A stretch of 40,230 bases of DNA. Source: Candidatus Sumerlaeota bacterium. GTDB taxonomy: Bacteria > Sumerlaeota > Sumerlaeia > JAPLSS01. Of the stretch, positions 8,484 to 15,491 are shown piece by piece. How positions within the stretch are numbered: position 1 is the stretch's first letter; the number at the start of each line of letters is the position of its first letter. The DNA lies in NCBI GenBank assembly GCA_026398515.1, contig JAPLSS010000446.1, positions 1 through 40,230 on the forward strand. The letters run 5' to 3'. A program made the translations under genes and the position numbers. The notes below the pieces were generated by a model. It was not told where the DNA came from. It saw only the letters and a program-made list of their open reading frames with translations, and made no database searches.

Positions 8484-8507
8484 GCTCTAGGTAGCGTGCT
8501 AGGTAGC
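8484..8507 (+). repeat. Left arm-type repeats (candidate integrase arm sites)
   Basis: The 14-mer gctctaggtagcgt at 8484-8497 recurs exactly at 21177-21190 near the other end, in the same orientation. A second partial copy, ctaggtagc, follows at 8499-8507. Direct repeats on both sides of a core site, about 90-150 bases inside the ends, are the layout expected for arm-type integrase-binding sites in attP. The repeat is seen directly; its function is inferred. Confidence 0.6.
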
Positions 8508-8517
8508 ACCCGCCCCC

Positions 8518-8551
8518 GCCGCCCGGACTCCCCCGCCGCCCGGACTCCCCC
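8518..8551. repeat. 17-bp GC-rich tandem repeat, two copies
   Basis: Two perfect adjacent copies of gccgcccggactccccc. There is no known function. It sits between the arm-type repeats and the toxin-antitoxin genes. Confidence 0.7.
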
Positions 8552-8831
8552 GGCTGCGTGCGTGTTTTCAGAGAAGCGGGGCGACGAATTCCCTCCACAA
8601 CCAGACCAACCCGGCCACAAGCAGCCGGATTGCCCCCCCCCACAGCATCCGCTGAACGAAACCCTCGTGTGATCGCATGTGCGTTTTCCCTGGACAAAAG
8701 AAGGGTGATTGAGCATGTTCAAGATCGCAAAGTCGAGCGTCGGCGATGGTCGTCACGCTGTGTCCCGGTCGCGAAGCAGATAGTACCGTCGCGCGCCCAT
8801 GCGATTCCCGGAATATAAGGTCTATTGATAG

Positions 8832-8866
8832 AGAACGCCGCCGGGTGTCGCAAGACGTTCTTTTTT
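8832..8866 (+). terminator. Possible hairpin with T-run upstream of the antitoxin gene
   Basis: AGAACG (8832-8837) pairs with CGTTCT (8856-8861) across an 18-base loop and is followed by five further T residues. The short stem and long loop make a true intrinsic terminator doubtful. It could equally be an operator for the downstream toxin-antitoxin operon. Confidence 0.25.
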
Positions 8867-8931
8867 GTGGAAATTCTCAAATCTTTCGCCTATCCTACGC
8901 ATAGAGAAATGTCGAATTGGAGGCGGGGCCA

Positions 8932-9510
8932 ATGCGATCCAAGCGTCCCATGCAGTTCAAACTCGCACCCGACAAAGCCGCGGCAGTTGCAGTCCTCTTC
9001 ATCAAGAAGACGGGCGTTCAAGGCAAGAAGATCAAGTACATGAAGTTGCTGAAACTCATGTATTTTCTGGATCGGATGGCATTGCTGAGGTGGGGTCATC
9101 CCATCGTGGGCGGTCAGTACGTCTCAATGGACTACGGACCCGTTCTCAGTGAAGTCCTTGACATGATCAAGCGCAGAGGTTCTTCGAGTGAATGGGAAAG
9201 TTGTGTCTCTGAACCGTTTGACGATCACTGGGTCCGTCTCAAGGGTGACAATGATCTGCTCTGCTTGAGTGAGGCTGAAGAACGACTTGCAATGGAGATA
9301 GCCCGCAAATTTGGGCGCCATTCCGAATTTCAACTGTCTTCGCTCTCGCATGAGGTATGCCCGGAATGGCAAGATCCAAGCGGCTCGTCAAGACCAATTG
9401 CATGCGAGTCGATTCTCAAAGCTGCGAATAAGTCGTCTGCGCAGATCCTGGAAATTCAAAAGGACGCAGCCGAAACGGAGATGATGAGAAGCATCATGGA
9501 GAGCGCATAA
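8932..9510 (+). CDS. SocA/Panacea-domain antitoxin (DUF4065)
   Basis: A 192-residue cytoplasmic protein matching the Panacea (SocA-like, DUF4065) domain used as a neutralising antitoxin by many unrelated toxins. Diagnostic parts are KLLKLMYFLDRMAL near residue 40, then GHPIVGGQYVSMDYGPV followed by an EVLDMIKRRG helix. The ATG at 8932 has GGAGG eight bases upstream; the in-frame TTG at 8917 would overlap that site. The stop codon TAA shares its last A with the ATG of the next gene, so the pair is translationally coupled in the order antitoxin then toxin. It is the first gene inside the left end of the element, a common place for an addiction module that stabilises the integrated DNA. Confidence 0.85.
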   Translation: MRSKRPMQFKLAPDKAAAVAVLFIKKTGVQGKKIKYMKLLKLMYFLDRMALLRWGHPIVGGQYVSMDYGPVLSEVLDMIKRRGSSSEWESCVSEPFDDHWVRLKGDNDLLCLSEAEERLAMEIARKFGRHSEFQLSSLSHEVCPEWQDPSGSSRPIACESILKAANKSSAQILEIQKDAAETEMMRSIMESA

Positions 9511-10007
9511 TGCCTCTTGCGCGGGGTGACACTTTCAAATCCGATCCCAAGTCTGTCGACGGAGAGAGACACTTGTGGATTATCGTGTTTGATCCACTGG
9601 TGAATGGGAATAAGACTCTGGCGTTAAACATCTCAACTTTCGACAATATGACGTGCCTTGATGACAGTTGCGTCCTAGATCCGTCCGAGTTTGCCCCCCA
9701 CCCGGAATTCGACCGCAAAAGTTACGTGAGATACGACAAAGCCATGTACGGCTCAGCCGATGGGGTTGAAGCCAACATCATATGCGGGGTGCTGATCCGG
9801 CATCCTGCTTTCGATCAAAAGGCCATACCATTGATCTTGGAGGGTGCGCTCAGGTCTAAGTATCTTAGAAGAGACCTTCGCCCGTTAATTCAAGATGAAC
9901 TGAAACGCATTCGAGCCGCGTCACATCCGCCACGTGTTACTCCGCCACATGACCGCCCAGACCAGCCCGCGCGCCGCCAGAACCGTGAGGGACCGGACGG
10001 CCCATGA
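9510..10007 (+). CDS. Putative toxin partner of the Panacea antitoxin
   Basis: A 165-residue protein that starts on the last base of the antitoxin stop (TAATG). The N-terminal part has the beta-rich pattern of the MazF/PemK fold (RGDTFKSDPKS, HLWIIVFDPLV, LALNISTFD, SCVLDPSEFAPHPEFD, SYVRYDKA). The C-terminal 30 residues are Pro/Arg-rich and probably disordered. PemK-like proteins are usually ribonucleases, but no catalytic residues can be proven here. The toxin role rests mainly on its coupling to a Panacea protein. The sequence family itself is not one I can name. Confidence 0.65.
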   Translation: MPLARGDTFKSDPKSVDGERHLWIIVFDPLVNGNKTLALNISTFDNMTCLDDSCVLDPSEFAPHPEFDRKSYVRYDKAMYGSADGVEANIICGVLIRHPAFDQKAIPLILEGALRSKYLRRDLRPLIQDELKRIRAASHPPRVTPPHDRPDQPARRQNREGPDGP

Positions 10008-10033
10008 GTCGGGTCAGGCTGTGATCGTCGATC

Positions 10034-10702
10034 CTATGCGCCCTGGACGCGCTCTGCATAGGCCCTCATCGTCTTCTCGCCCTGTTCCTTCTTCCAAGTC
10101 GCAATGGCCCAAGACCAGAAGCCCCACTCCCGATCCGCAAGCCAATCGGCGCCCAGCTCTTCCCTATCCTCGGCGTAGGCGGCCAGCCGCTCTTTGTCTG
10201 ACGCCGCCGCCAGCGCCGGCGCCTGATAGTCGGGTATCCGCGCCTGCAACTCAGGATGCTGAATTTTGAGAAGACAGTGCGCCAACTCGTGGCCGATGGT
10301 GCGCAGGGCCACGGGGACGGGGATCTCCAGTAGGGCTTCGCAAAATCGCATCCGCCGATCACCCGCCTCAGCTAAGGAAAACCAATCCCGCCCTTCCCAC
10401 GTCGGCGCCAGCTCAATCCACGGAATCAGCGGCCCGACCTTTTTCATCTGGGCGCGCATCTCCGGCGATTCTTCCCTTTCCGAGGAGACTTGCAGCCTGC
10501 GCCAGTGATCTTGAATCTCGCTCACTGCGGACCTATGGAATTTCGTCGGCCCGCGCGGGATCTTGCCCAAAGCCTCAAGCCACAGGCGCGCGAACCGCCG
10601 GCCCTTCTCGCGGTCATGGAAGCGCAACGTGGCGTATCCTAAAATCAGCGGGATCTCATAGTTGCGCAATTCGTCGAGAGGCAATCTTGTTAAGTCGAGC
10701 AT
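10034..10702 (-). CDS. Putative zinc metallopeptidase of the mobile element
   Basis: A 222-residue protein with a gluzincin-type motif, HELAH at residues 138-142 inside TIGHELAHCLLKIQH. The acidic segment EDREELGADWLAD (about 178-190) could supply the third zinc ligand. There is no signal peptide, so it is probably cytoplasmic. The gene starts two bases after the stop of its upstream neighbour and is the last of a minus-strand operon of overlapping genes. Proteins of this type in mobile elements include IrrE/ImmA-like peptidases, but the helix-turn-helix partner expected for ImmA is absent and the N-terminus is unlike it. Substrate unknown. Confidence 0.6.
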   Translation of the reverse strand: MLDLTRLPLDELRNYEIPLILGYATLRFHDREKGRRFARLWLEALGKIPRGPTKFHRSAVSEIQDHWRRLQVSSEREESPEMRAQMKKVGPLIPWIELAPTWEGRDWFSLAEAGDRRMRFCEALLEIPVPVALRTIGHELAHCLLKIQHPELQARIPDYQAPALAAASDKERLAAYAEDREELGADWLADREWGFWSWAIATWKKEQGEKTMRAYAERVQGA

Positions 10703-10703
10703 G

Positions 10704-11657
10704 TCACCCTCCAGGGATTACGGCGTCAGGATTCTTTTTCCAATCGTCCGTATACCGGGTGATTGTTTCAGCAATGGCTTTCACCTGTTCCCAATCGGGC
10801 CGAATATGTACCCCGAAAATTCGATTCCCGGCGAAGAGTGAGTAATCCCAACGGAAATCGAACGTGGCGACATAGCTTCCATTCCAATAGCCCGTAGCCA
10901 TTGCAATGTGTTCCTTGGCAGAGGCGAGATAGTTTGTGCCCGCCGCCAAGTCGCCGAATGCAGGAATCAGGATCAATTTCTCTCCCGTGTAACCGGGATT
11001 GGCGCAGACCCATTGAATGATTTCAGTAAGGTCCGCCGTCCCTCTTTCATAGTGGACGCCGTTGACTACAACGTCCACGAGAGTGATTTCGAGGCCGATT
11101 CCCGCCGGCCGAATTGTAACAAGGGCTGGAATCGTGGCGTCAGCCAAGGCCCAGAATGCGCTGACTTTGACGTGGGTCTGATAACCGGGTATTGTGGATT
11201 CCTGAAGCTCGCCCAAGACCGTCCATCGGCGCTCGTCTGTTCTAATAGCATTCGTCAACTCGAAAGATGCAACCGCGCAATCGACTTCCAAAGCGTTCCA
11301 ACCGCCGGGGGGCGTCACTTCCCAGCCTTGAAGGAAGCATGTATAGAACCAAGTCGGATTGACTGTCAGGTCATCGGCGGGTCCGCAGCCGTCCTTGTAA
11401 CTATCCGGCGGCGTCTCTTCAACAAACCAGCCAGCCGTGCCAGTTCCTTCATAGGCCGTTCCCTCAAAAGGGTCTTTCAAGACCAGATCGTCCCGCGTGA
11501 AGTTCTTTGGCACGTCTTCCACAAGAGGAATCTTTACTTGGACATCCGCCGGTTTCCAATAGGGATAGCTTGCTCCGTAGGCTTCTCTCGAATACACGGA
11601 CAACAAGAGATTATATGCACTAACTAATTGCCCCACTGCGATCCATGCCATTGTCAT
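10704..11657 (-). CDS. Unrecognised beta-rich protein of the mobile element
   Basis: A 317-residue protein with no domain I recognise. It is rich in Trp, Tyr and Gly and appears mostly beta (WFVEETPPDSYKDG, EVTPPGGWNALEVD, EITLVDVVVNGVHYERG, NGSYVATFDFRWDYSLF). The N-terminus (AWIAVGQLVSAYNLLLSVYS) is hydrophobic but not a clear signal peptide. It overlaps the nuclease gene upstream by four bases (ATGA) and is followed after one base by the metallopeptidase gene. The composition would suit a structural or surface protein of a phage-derived element; that is a guess. Confidence 0.6.
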   Translation of the reverse strand: MTMAWIAVGQLVSAYNLLLSVYSREAYGASYPYWKPADVQVKIPLVEDVPKNFTRDDLVLKDPFEGTAYEGTGTAGWFVEETPPDSYKDGCGPADDLTVNPTWFYTCFLQGWEVTPPGGWNALEVDCAVASFELTNAIRTDERRWTVLGELQESTIPGYQTHVKVSAFWALADATIPALVTIRPAGIGLEITLVDVVVNGVHYERGTADLTEIIQWVCANPGYTGEKLILIPAFGDLAAGTNYLASAKEHIAMATGYWNGSYVATFDFRWDYSLFAGNRIFGVHIRPDWEQVKAIAETITRYTDDWKKNPDAVIPGG

Positions 11658-12253
11658 GCCTCCAAAGAGATAGTTTCCACGCCTGGCGCAACAAGTTCGT
11701 GGCCCAACGTGTCATATACGCGGACGCCTGTATAATGCTCCGCTTTCGGTTTTGTCAGATCCGCAATCGCCAAGGATACGCCCGGCGGCAAGAGCGGGCG
11801 CAGTTGCTTGCACATTCCGCTGAGAAACTTCTCGAATAACCCTTCCACGCGGCGGGCCATTCGTTCGGCGTCATAGCACCATAGAACTTTGATGGACGTT
11901 CTTACTTCGATTGCTTCAAGTGAACCAAGGATACTTTGAGGATAGGCCCGACTCTTGTACTGTCCCATTTCAATCTGGCAAACCTCGCCCTCTATCACAA
12001 GGAAAGCTCTCTCGAATCGGCATAGTCCTTGAATCTCGCGAAAGAACCGTTCTCTTCCACTCGTCAATGAGCTAACCAAGTCCGCAATGGTCTTTCGCTC
12101 AATCGTGATTCGAGGATTTTCCCACGAGCCAAAGCCCTTTAGTGAGTAGTCGCCCACAGGCAAGCCAACCACTTCCACGGGATACTTAGTGATCGGAAGT
12201 GGTTGTTGTTCCCTGCTATCTTGCAAGACGGTGACGGCCAGCGGGATCTTCAT
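11654..12253 (-). CDS. ERCC4/XPF-type nuclease domain protein
   Basis: A 199-residue single-domain nuclease of the ERCC4 (XPF/Mus81) superfamily. The metal-binding signature is in order: DSRE at residues 12-15, GDYS at 34-37, and IERKTIADL at 51-59 containing the ERK-x3-D core. These are followed by the arginine-rich helix SGRERFFREI and the strand AFLVIEG. There is no helicase or tandem HhH domain, as in the short phage versions that cut branched DNA. It is probably used in replication or recombination of the element. Its stop overlaps the next start (ATGA), and it follows the small Cys-rich gene by nine bases. Confidence 0.82.
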   Translation of the reverse strand: MKIPLAVTVLQDSREQQPLPITKYPVEVVGLPVGDYSLKGFGSWENPRITIERKTIADLVSSLTSGRERFFREIQGLCRFERAFLVIEGEVCQIEMGQYKSRAYPQSILGSLEAIEVRTSIKVLWCYDAERMARRVEGLFEKFLSGMCKQLRPLLPPGVSLAIADLTKPKAEHYTGVRVYDTLGHELVAPGVETISLEA

Positions 12254-12262
12254 ACGGCGTCC

Positions 12263-12469
12263 TTAGAAGGGCAAGTCGTTGCTTTCATCAGCCGGAGAAA
12301 GATGTTCCGAGAACGCCGCCGCCTCTTCTTCATTCCTTGGCCATCTGCATTTTTCATGGCAGACCGGATCGGCTGTCCTGTGGTCACACGTACGCTCGTC
12401 TACGTGCTCGCATCCGTGACAAATGCCGATACTCCGAATATCGTTTTCTGTTTGAATAATGACGTGCAC
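12263..12469 (-). CDS. Small Cys-rich protein ending in DLPF
   Basis: A 68-residue protein starting at GTG (12467-12469) with AAGGAG six bases upstream, which makes it likely real. It has six cysteines and several histidines clustered in the middle (CHGCEHVDERTCDH, then CHEKC), which suggests zinc binding. The tail is acidic and ends DESNDLPF, resembling the C-terminal tip of single-stranded DNA-binding proteins that recruits repair and replication partners. It lies nine bases upstream of the ERCC4 nuclease gene. Function unknown. Confidence 0.6.
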   Translation of the reverse strand: MHVIIQTENDIRSIGICHGCEHVDERTCDHRTADPVCHEKCRWPRNEEEAAAFSEHLSPADESNDLPF

Positions 12470-12502
12470 GATAGACTCCTTCTCGCTTTTGGTTTTGCTG
12501 AT

Positions 12503-12733
12503 TCAGAGTGTTCGCACTTCCACGCCTTGCTCAGTCCAGACGTGGACCTTTTCGAGAAATTGCCGACGTTCGCGCGGTTGCGCCCGCTTCTCTGTCGACG
12601 GGCGAGAGATGCCGGTCACACGGCGTGGCCTTGGCTTTGGCTCCGGCCTCGACTTAATTGGCTCCGACTTCGGTCCGCGACGCGGCCCGGCCAAAGTCCT
12701 GCGCCAATGTTGGAATGTTAGTGATCTTCCCAT
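12503..12733 (-). CDS. Possible small basic protein
   Basis: A 76-residue frame filling the space between two minus-strand genes, read from an ATG at 12731-12733. It is very rich in Arg, Pro and Lys (GPKSEPIKSRPEPKPRPRR) and ends FLEKVHVWTEQGVEVRTL. No ribosome site is evident and no domain is recognised. The region has to hold something or be a spacer of about 350 bases in an otherwise tightly packed operon, so I list it at low confidence. Confidence 0.35.
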   Translation of the reverse strand: MGRSLTFQHWRRTLAGPRRGPKSEPIKSRPEPKPRPRRVTGISRPSTEKRAQPRERRQFLEKVHVWTEQGVEVRTL

Positions 12734-12819
12734 GGGGCGGTCTTTGAAGTTACTCCTGAAAGATCCCCCAGGCCGCCGGACGAATCGAACGGCCCAGGGG
12801 CTTTCCCTGCAAGGGACAT

Positions 12820-13602
12820 TTAGAGAAGTCCCTGGAGACGCATTGTAACCATCGTGAGTGACAAACAAACACGAACTTCCTCTTTACTCCGTGGACACGC
12901 ATGCATGCATCTCTTCATCACCTCGGCAGACAGGCCGCGTTCGGTCGCTTCCGAAATGATATATTCTAAAATTTCAGTCTCATTCGGGCCAGATGATTTC
13001 GCTTCGCCCGCCGCCGCCTCGCCGCCAAAAGTCGCACTCAACAAACCGCCGGGGTTTGCGGCTGGCACGCTAACAACATCGCAAGCAAACAACACCTTCA
13101 AACGTACGTGGCGGAAGTTTGAAGTGTTCGCAGGGTCGGGGCTTACAAAACCTTTGGCTCCAACGTGCTCCATCAAGAATTGGTTTTCGTCCGTCGGGGA
13201 TCGGTCAAATACTATGGACAAACCGAACAGTTCCGGCGCTTCTTCCGCGAGTGCCAACACAAAATCAGTCAAGTTTCCACCGGGCGCGGATCGGGCTGTT
13301 TTCAAGAGTTCCAAATCGCCGATGGTCCTATTATCTCGCCTGCGAAATCTGACGAGTTTGCCAATGGTTTTTGCGGCGCCCTCATTTGCAGCGGGATGAT
13401 CCAGCCGGGACACAATACCGTTTGGTGCAGCATTGCCTAGTTGTTCAACGGAATTCAGTGTGGTTTCATCGATCCAAAGTTTATGGCCGAGTAGTTCGCC
13501 GGTCGTCATAATACTCACGCCGGAAATTCGAAGATGCTGCCGATCCACCCGGAGATCGGATGCGATACCGACAGCTAGGGTGACTACATTGCTCTTGTTC
13601 AT
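12820..13602 (-). CDS. Prohead/capsid-maturation protease-like protein
   Basis: A 260-residue protein started at an ATG (13600-13602) with GGAGG seven bases upstream. The sequence follows a pattern I associate with phage capsid-maturation proteases. A GVSIMTTGE strand leads to GHKLWIDETTLNSVEQLG, then IVSRLDHPAANEG with a His-Pro. Next come a charged beta segment (FRRRDNRTIGDLELLKTA), LADFVLAL-like helices ending PELFGLSIVFD, and RHVRLKVLFACDVVSVPAANPGGLLSA. The His in RLDHP and the Ser in FGLSIVF are candidate catalytic residues. The C-terminal about 60 residues are helical. It overlaps the coiled-coil gene upstream (ATGA), an arrangement that fits protease plus scaffold, yet no capsid gene is present. 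Confidence 0.55.
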   Translation of the reverse strand: MNKSNVVTLAVGIASDLRVDRQHLRISGVSIMTTGELLGHKLWIDETTLNSVEQLGNAAPNGIVSRLDHPAANEGAAKTIGKLVRFRRRDNRTIGDLELLKTARSAPGGNLTDFVLALAEEAPELFGLSIVFDRSPTDENQFLMEHVGAKGFVSPDPANTSNFRHVRLKVLFACDVVSVPAANPGGLLSATFGGEAAAGEAKSSGPNETEILEYIISEATERGLSAEVMKRCMHACPRSKEEVRVCLSLTMVTMRLQGLL

Positions 13603-14471
13603 GCTAGAACCTCCTGTTCAATTTGAATCAGAGCCGGCGACCAATCGAGCCAGCTTCGGCTCGTGCTCGTCGGTGTGGCCGCGATGCCGTGCGCCTTCAA
13701 CTCGCCCAAAACGTAGGCCTTCCACCGCTGTGAGTCGGATGTGCCGGAGCTCACGCCGTCCATTTTGCGGACACCCTGAAGACTCAGCGTTTCGCTCTTG
13801 GCGATCTGCCCGGTGGCGCGCAACCAAGACACACCTCCATGAATACAAACCCGCTCGATGTGTTCCGCTTGCTCAGTCGCTTTCGTTTTCCGAGTGCGCC
13901 AGTCAGTTAAGATGCTTTGCCCGGCCGCGCGGTCAATCGTGGTAGCCGGATCGGTGAGCAACAACTCGAATTCGTCAGGACTGCCGGCGAAGAAGCACAA
14001 CGAAACGCGGTCTTCGAACCGCGCCAGATCCGCCTCGCGAAGGGCGTCGGCAATGCGTGTTTCGTATTCTTCTGCCTTTGCTTGAACTTCCGCGAGTCGG
14101 GCGCGGGCTTCTTCCAATGTCGGCTCAAGATTTTGGCACGCGCCACGAAATTGGTCGGCGTCAAATTCGAGCGCCGAGGGCCGAAGAGATAGTTCCGCAC
14201 AGACCGCCGCGCCATGACGCTTTGCCAGTTCGGAGAGAAGACTTCGTTGCACGTCAACCGCCGTGCGCGCTGCCATGACCGCTTGGCACCCTTTCGTGTT
14301 CTTCAATTCCCTGCCTTCCACGATGGCCGATGCAGCCGACACCCCGGCCTCTGCCAGCGCGGACTCCGCTTCGCTTTCGAGCCGATGGAGTTCTTCCAGG
14401 CCGCCAACGACCAGCCGCCCCAAGTGTTGGGCTTCAGCGGTTGCTACTTGATAACCCTCTGCCTCAGACAT
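13599..14471 (-). CDS. Unrecognised coiled-coil protein, possible scaffold-like
   Basis: A 290-residue protein. The N-terminal 160 residues are Ala/Glu/Arg-rich and strongly helical with heptad-like spacing (LGRLVVGGLEELHRLESEAE, ARLAEVQAKAEEYETRI). Residues about 160-290 are mixed (FFAGSPDEFELLLTDP, TEQAEHIERVCIHGGVSWL, DSQRWKAYVLGELKAHGI). Its stop overlaps the start of the protease-like gene, and its start overlaps the end of the small gene upstream by eight bases. No family is recognised. A scaffold or assembly role is suggested only by its neighbour. Confidence 0.6.
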   Translation of the reverse strand: MSEAEGYQVATAEAQHLGRLVVGGLEELHRLESEAESALAEAGVSAASAIVEGRELKNTKGCQAVMAARTAVDVQRSLLSELAKRHGAAVCAELSLRPSALEFDADQFRGACQNLEPTLEEARARLAEVQAKAEEYETRIADALREADLARFEDRVSLCFFAGSPDEFELLLTDPATTIDRAAGQSILTDWRTRKTKATEQAEHIERVCIHGGVSWLRATGQIAKSETLSLQGVRKMDGVSSGTSDSQRWKAYVLGELKAHGIAATPTSTSRSWLDWSPALIQIEQEVLA

Positions 14472-14688
14472 GATTTATCATCTCCTGTTTGGTTTCAACG
14501 CCGTCATGGGCGGCGTTGTCCTTCTCCGCGCTCGCGGGAGGCTTTTCTATCCACGCTGGGCCCCTGCCGGGCGCGGCGCTGTCGAAAATCACCTTCCCGG
14601 TGCCGTCCGTGATGACCTGCCTCAGCGGACGAGGCGTGGGGAACGGGCCATAGGTCTTCCGAACCGATGGTCTCAGCTTCTCTGCCAT
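14464..14688 (-). CDS. Small hypothetical protein upstream of the coiled-coil gene
   Basis: A 74-residue protein beginning MAEKLRPSVRKTYGPF and containing LRQVITDGTGKVIFDSA. The start at 14686-14688 has GGAG about eight bases upstream. The frame stays open far upstream (to about 15273), but that part is Ser/Arg/Cys-rich and overlaps another gene, so I take only the short form. It overlaps the next gene by eight bases, which supports it as part of the operon. No function is recognised. Confidence 0.5.
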   Translation of the reverse strand: MAEKLRPSVRKTYGPFPTPRPLRQVITDGTGKVIFDSAAPGRGPAWIEKPPASAEKDNAAHDGVETKQEMINHV

Positions 14689-14962
14689 TTCATTTTCTCC
14701 TCTCAGATTCCCGGCGCAAAACGCCGTTGTTGCCATTCCCAAACCCCTGATTCCCGCCTGAACCGTGATTTCACGGTAGCAAGGGAAGGGGCAATTTGAG
14801 GTGAAATTCTCTGACGACGAAACATACGGACACGCCTCTTTCTTTGGGCTGGACAGGACCCGTCGATTTCTTGACGCTCGCCAATGCCTTGACGCTTCTG
14901 TGCATCGGTTTACCCACCCAGGGGGGTGCCCATTCGCTATGGAATATGCCGTCTTACCCGCG

Positions 14963-15361
14963 TCATCTTGTCGCACCCCGACGCGCCGATGTAGGTCGGC
15001 CATGACCTGTTCGACGATACCGCCAGCCTGAATCACATGACAGCGCCCTCCGTAGACTCTCGACCGCCACCGGCGGCGCGGGATGGCACCGCGAGCACAG
15101 ACGGCCTGATGGCAAGATCCAGAACGACGTCGACCCGCAGCACGAGCAAGGCGGCAAGGTGTGCATCCGGCCAACCAGATCCCGAATCGCTTCGGCCAAG
15201 CCAGCGTCAAGACAGGCCGATGGCCAGACGAAGATCCCGCCGTTGACCTCACAGAGCACACCGCCAGCGGCATAGACAGCGGCCACAGGATCTGACGCGG
15301 ACGGCGGCGATTGCACTTCCACGGCTTGCATCTGTCGCCTAATCGCTTCGAGAGCGTTCAT
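14963..15361 (-). CDS. Zinc-ribbon protein adjacent to the primase
   Basis: A 132-residue protein started at ATG 15359-15361 with GGGGAGG five bases upstream. The N-terminal half is helical (MNALEAIRRQMQAVEV) and continues with a hydrophobic segment. Residues about 73-91 form a zinc ribbon with two CxxC knuckles (CSCCG and CSRC) separated by a short beta hairpin. The last 30 residues are Arg/Gly-rich. It sits downstream of the prim-pol/helicase gene across the inverted-repeat region, so a DNA-binding role in replication is plausible but unproven. Confidence 0.6.
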   Translation of the reverse strand: MNALEAIRRQMQAVEVQSPPSASDPVAAVYAAGGVLCEVNGGIFVWPSACLDAGLAEAIRDLVGRMHTLPPCSCCGSTSFWILPSGRLCSRCHPAPPVAVESLRRALSCDSGWRYRRTGHGRPTSARRGATR

Positions 15362-15388
15362 CGCATCCTCCCCTTTGCTCCATGTCGG

Positions 15389-15485
15389 ATATGACGCATA
15401 TGACGCGACTTTCGTACTTCCCTCTCACATATATATGTGCGCGCGTCCGGGGAGAAGTGTAGTGGCAGCGTCATATACGTCATAT
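15389..15485. repeat. Inverted and direct repeat cluster, candidate replication origin or operator
   Basis: The 18-bp arm at 15389-15406 (atatgacgcatatgacgc) is matched at 15468-15485 by its inverted copy (gcgtcatatacgtcatat), 17 of 18 bases. Each arm contains the octamer TATGACG(C) twice, giving four iteron-like copies. Between the arms lies a perfect 14-bp palindrome cacatatatatgtg (15426-15439). The cluster fills the gap between the prim-pol/helicase stop and the zinc-ribbon start. An AT-rich palindrome flanked by iterons beside a replication gene is the usual look of an origin; an operator is the main alternative. Confidence 0.55.
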
Positions 15486-15491
15486 GCATCA

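Larger units (their letters stand above)
8440..8931. other. Non-coding left end of the element with repeats
   Basis: About 490 bases between the attachment site and the antitoxin gene. It contains the arm-type repeats at 8484-8507, a perfect two-copy 17-bp GC-rich tandem repeat (8518-8534 and 8535-8551, unit gccgcccggactccccc), a GC-skewed stretch and a hairpin with a T-run at 8832-8866. A minus-strand frame at 8568-8756 would encode a short hydrophobic C-terminus (GGAIRLLVAGLVWLW), but it begins at GTG without a ribosome site and is not called. Confidence 0.5.

Noticed and set aside
8568-8756. Small hydrophobic minus-strand peptide at the element's left end
   Set aside because: GTG start without ribosome site and no partner; the hydrophobic tail alone is weak evidence.
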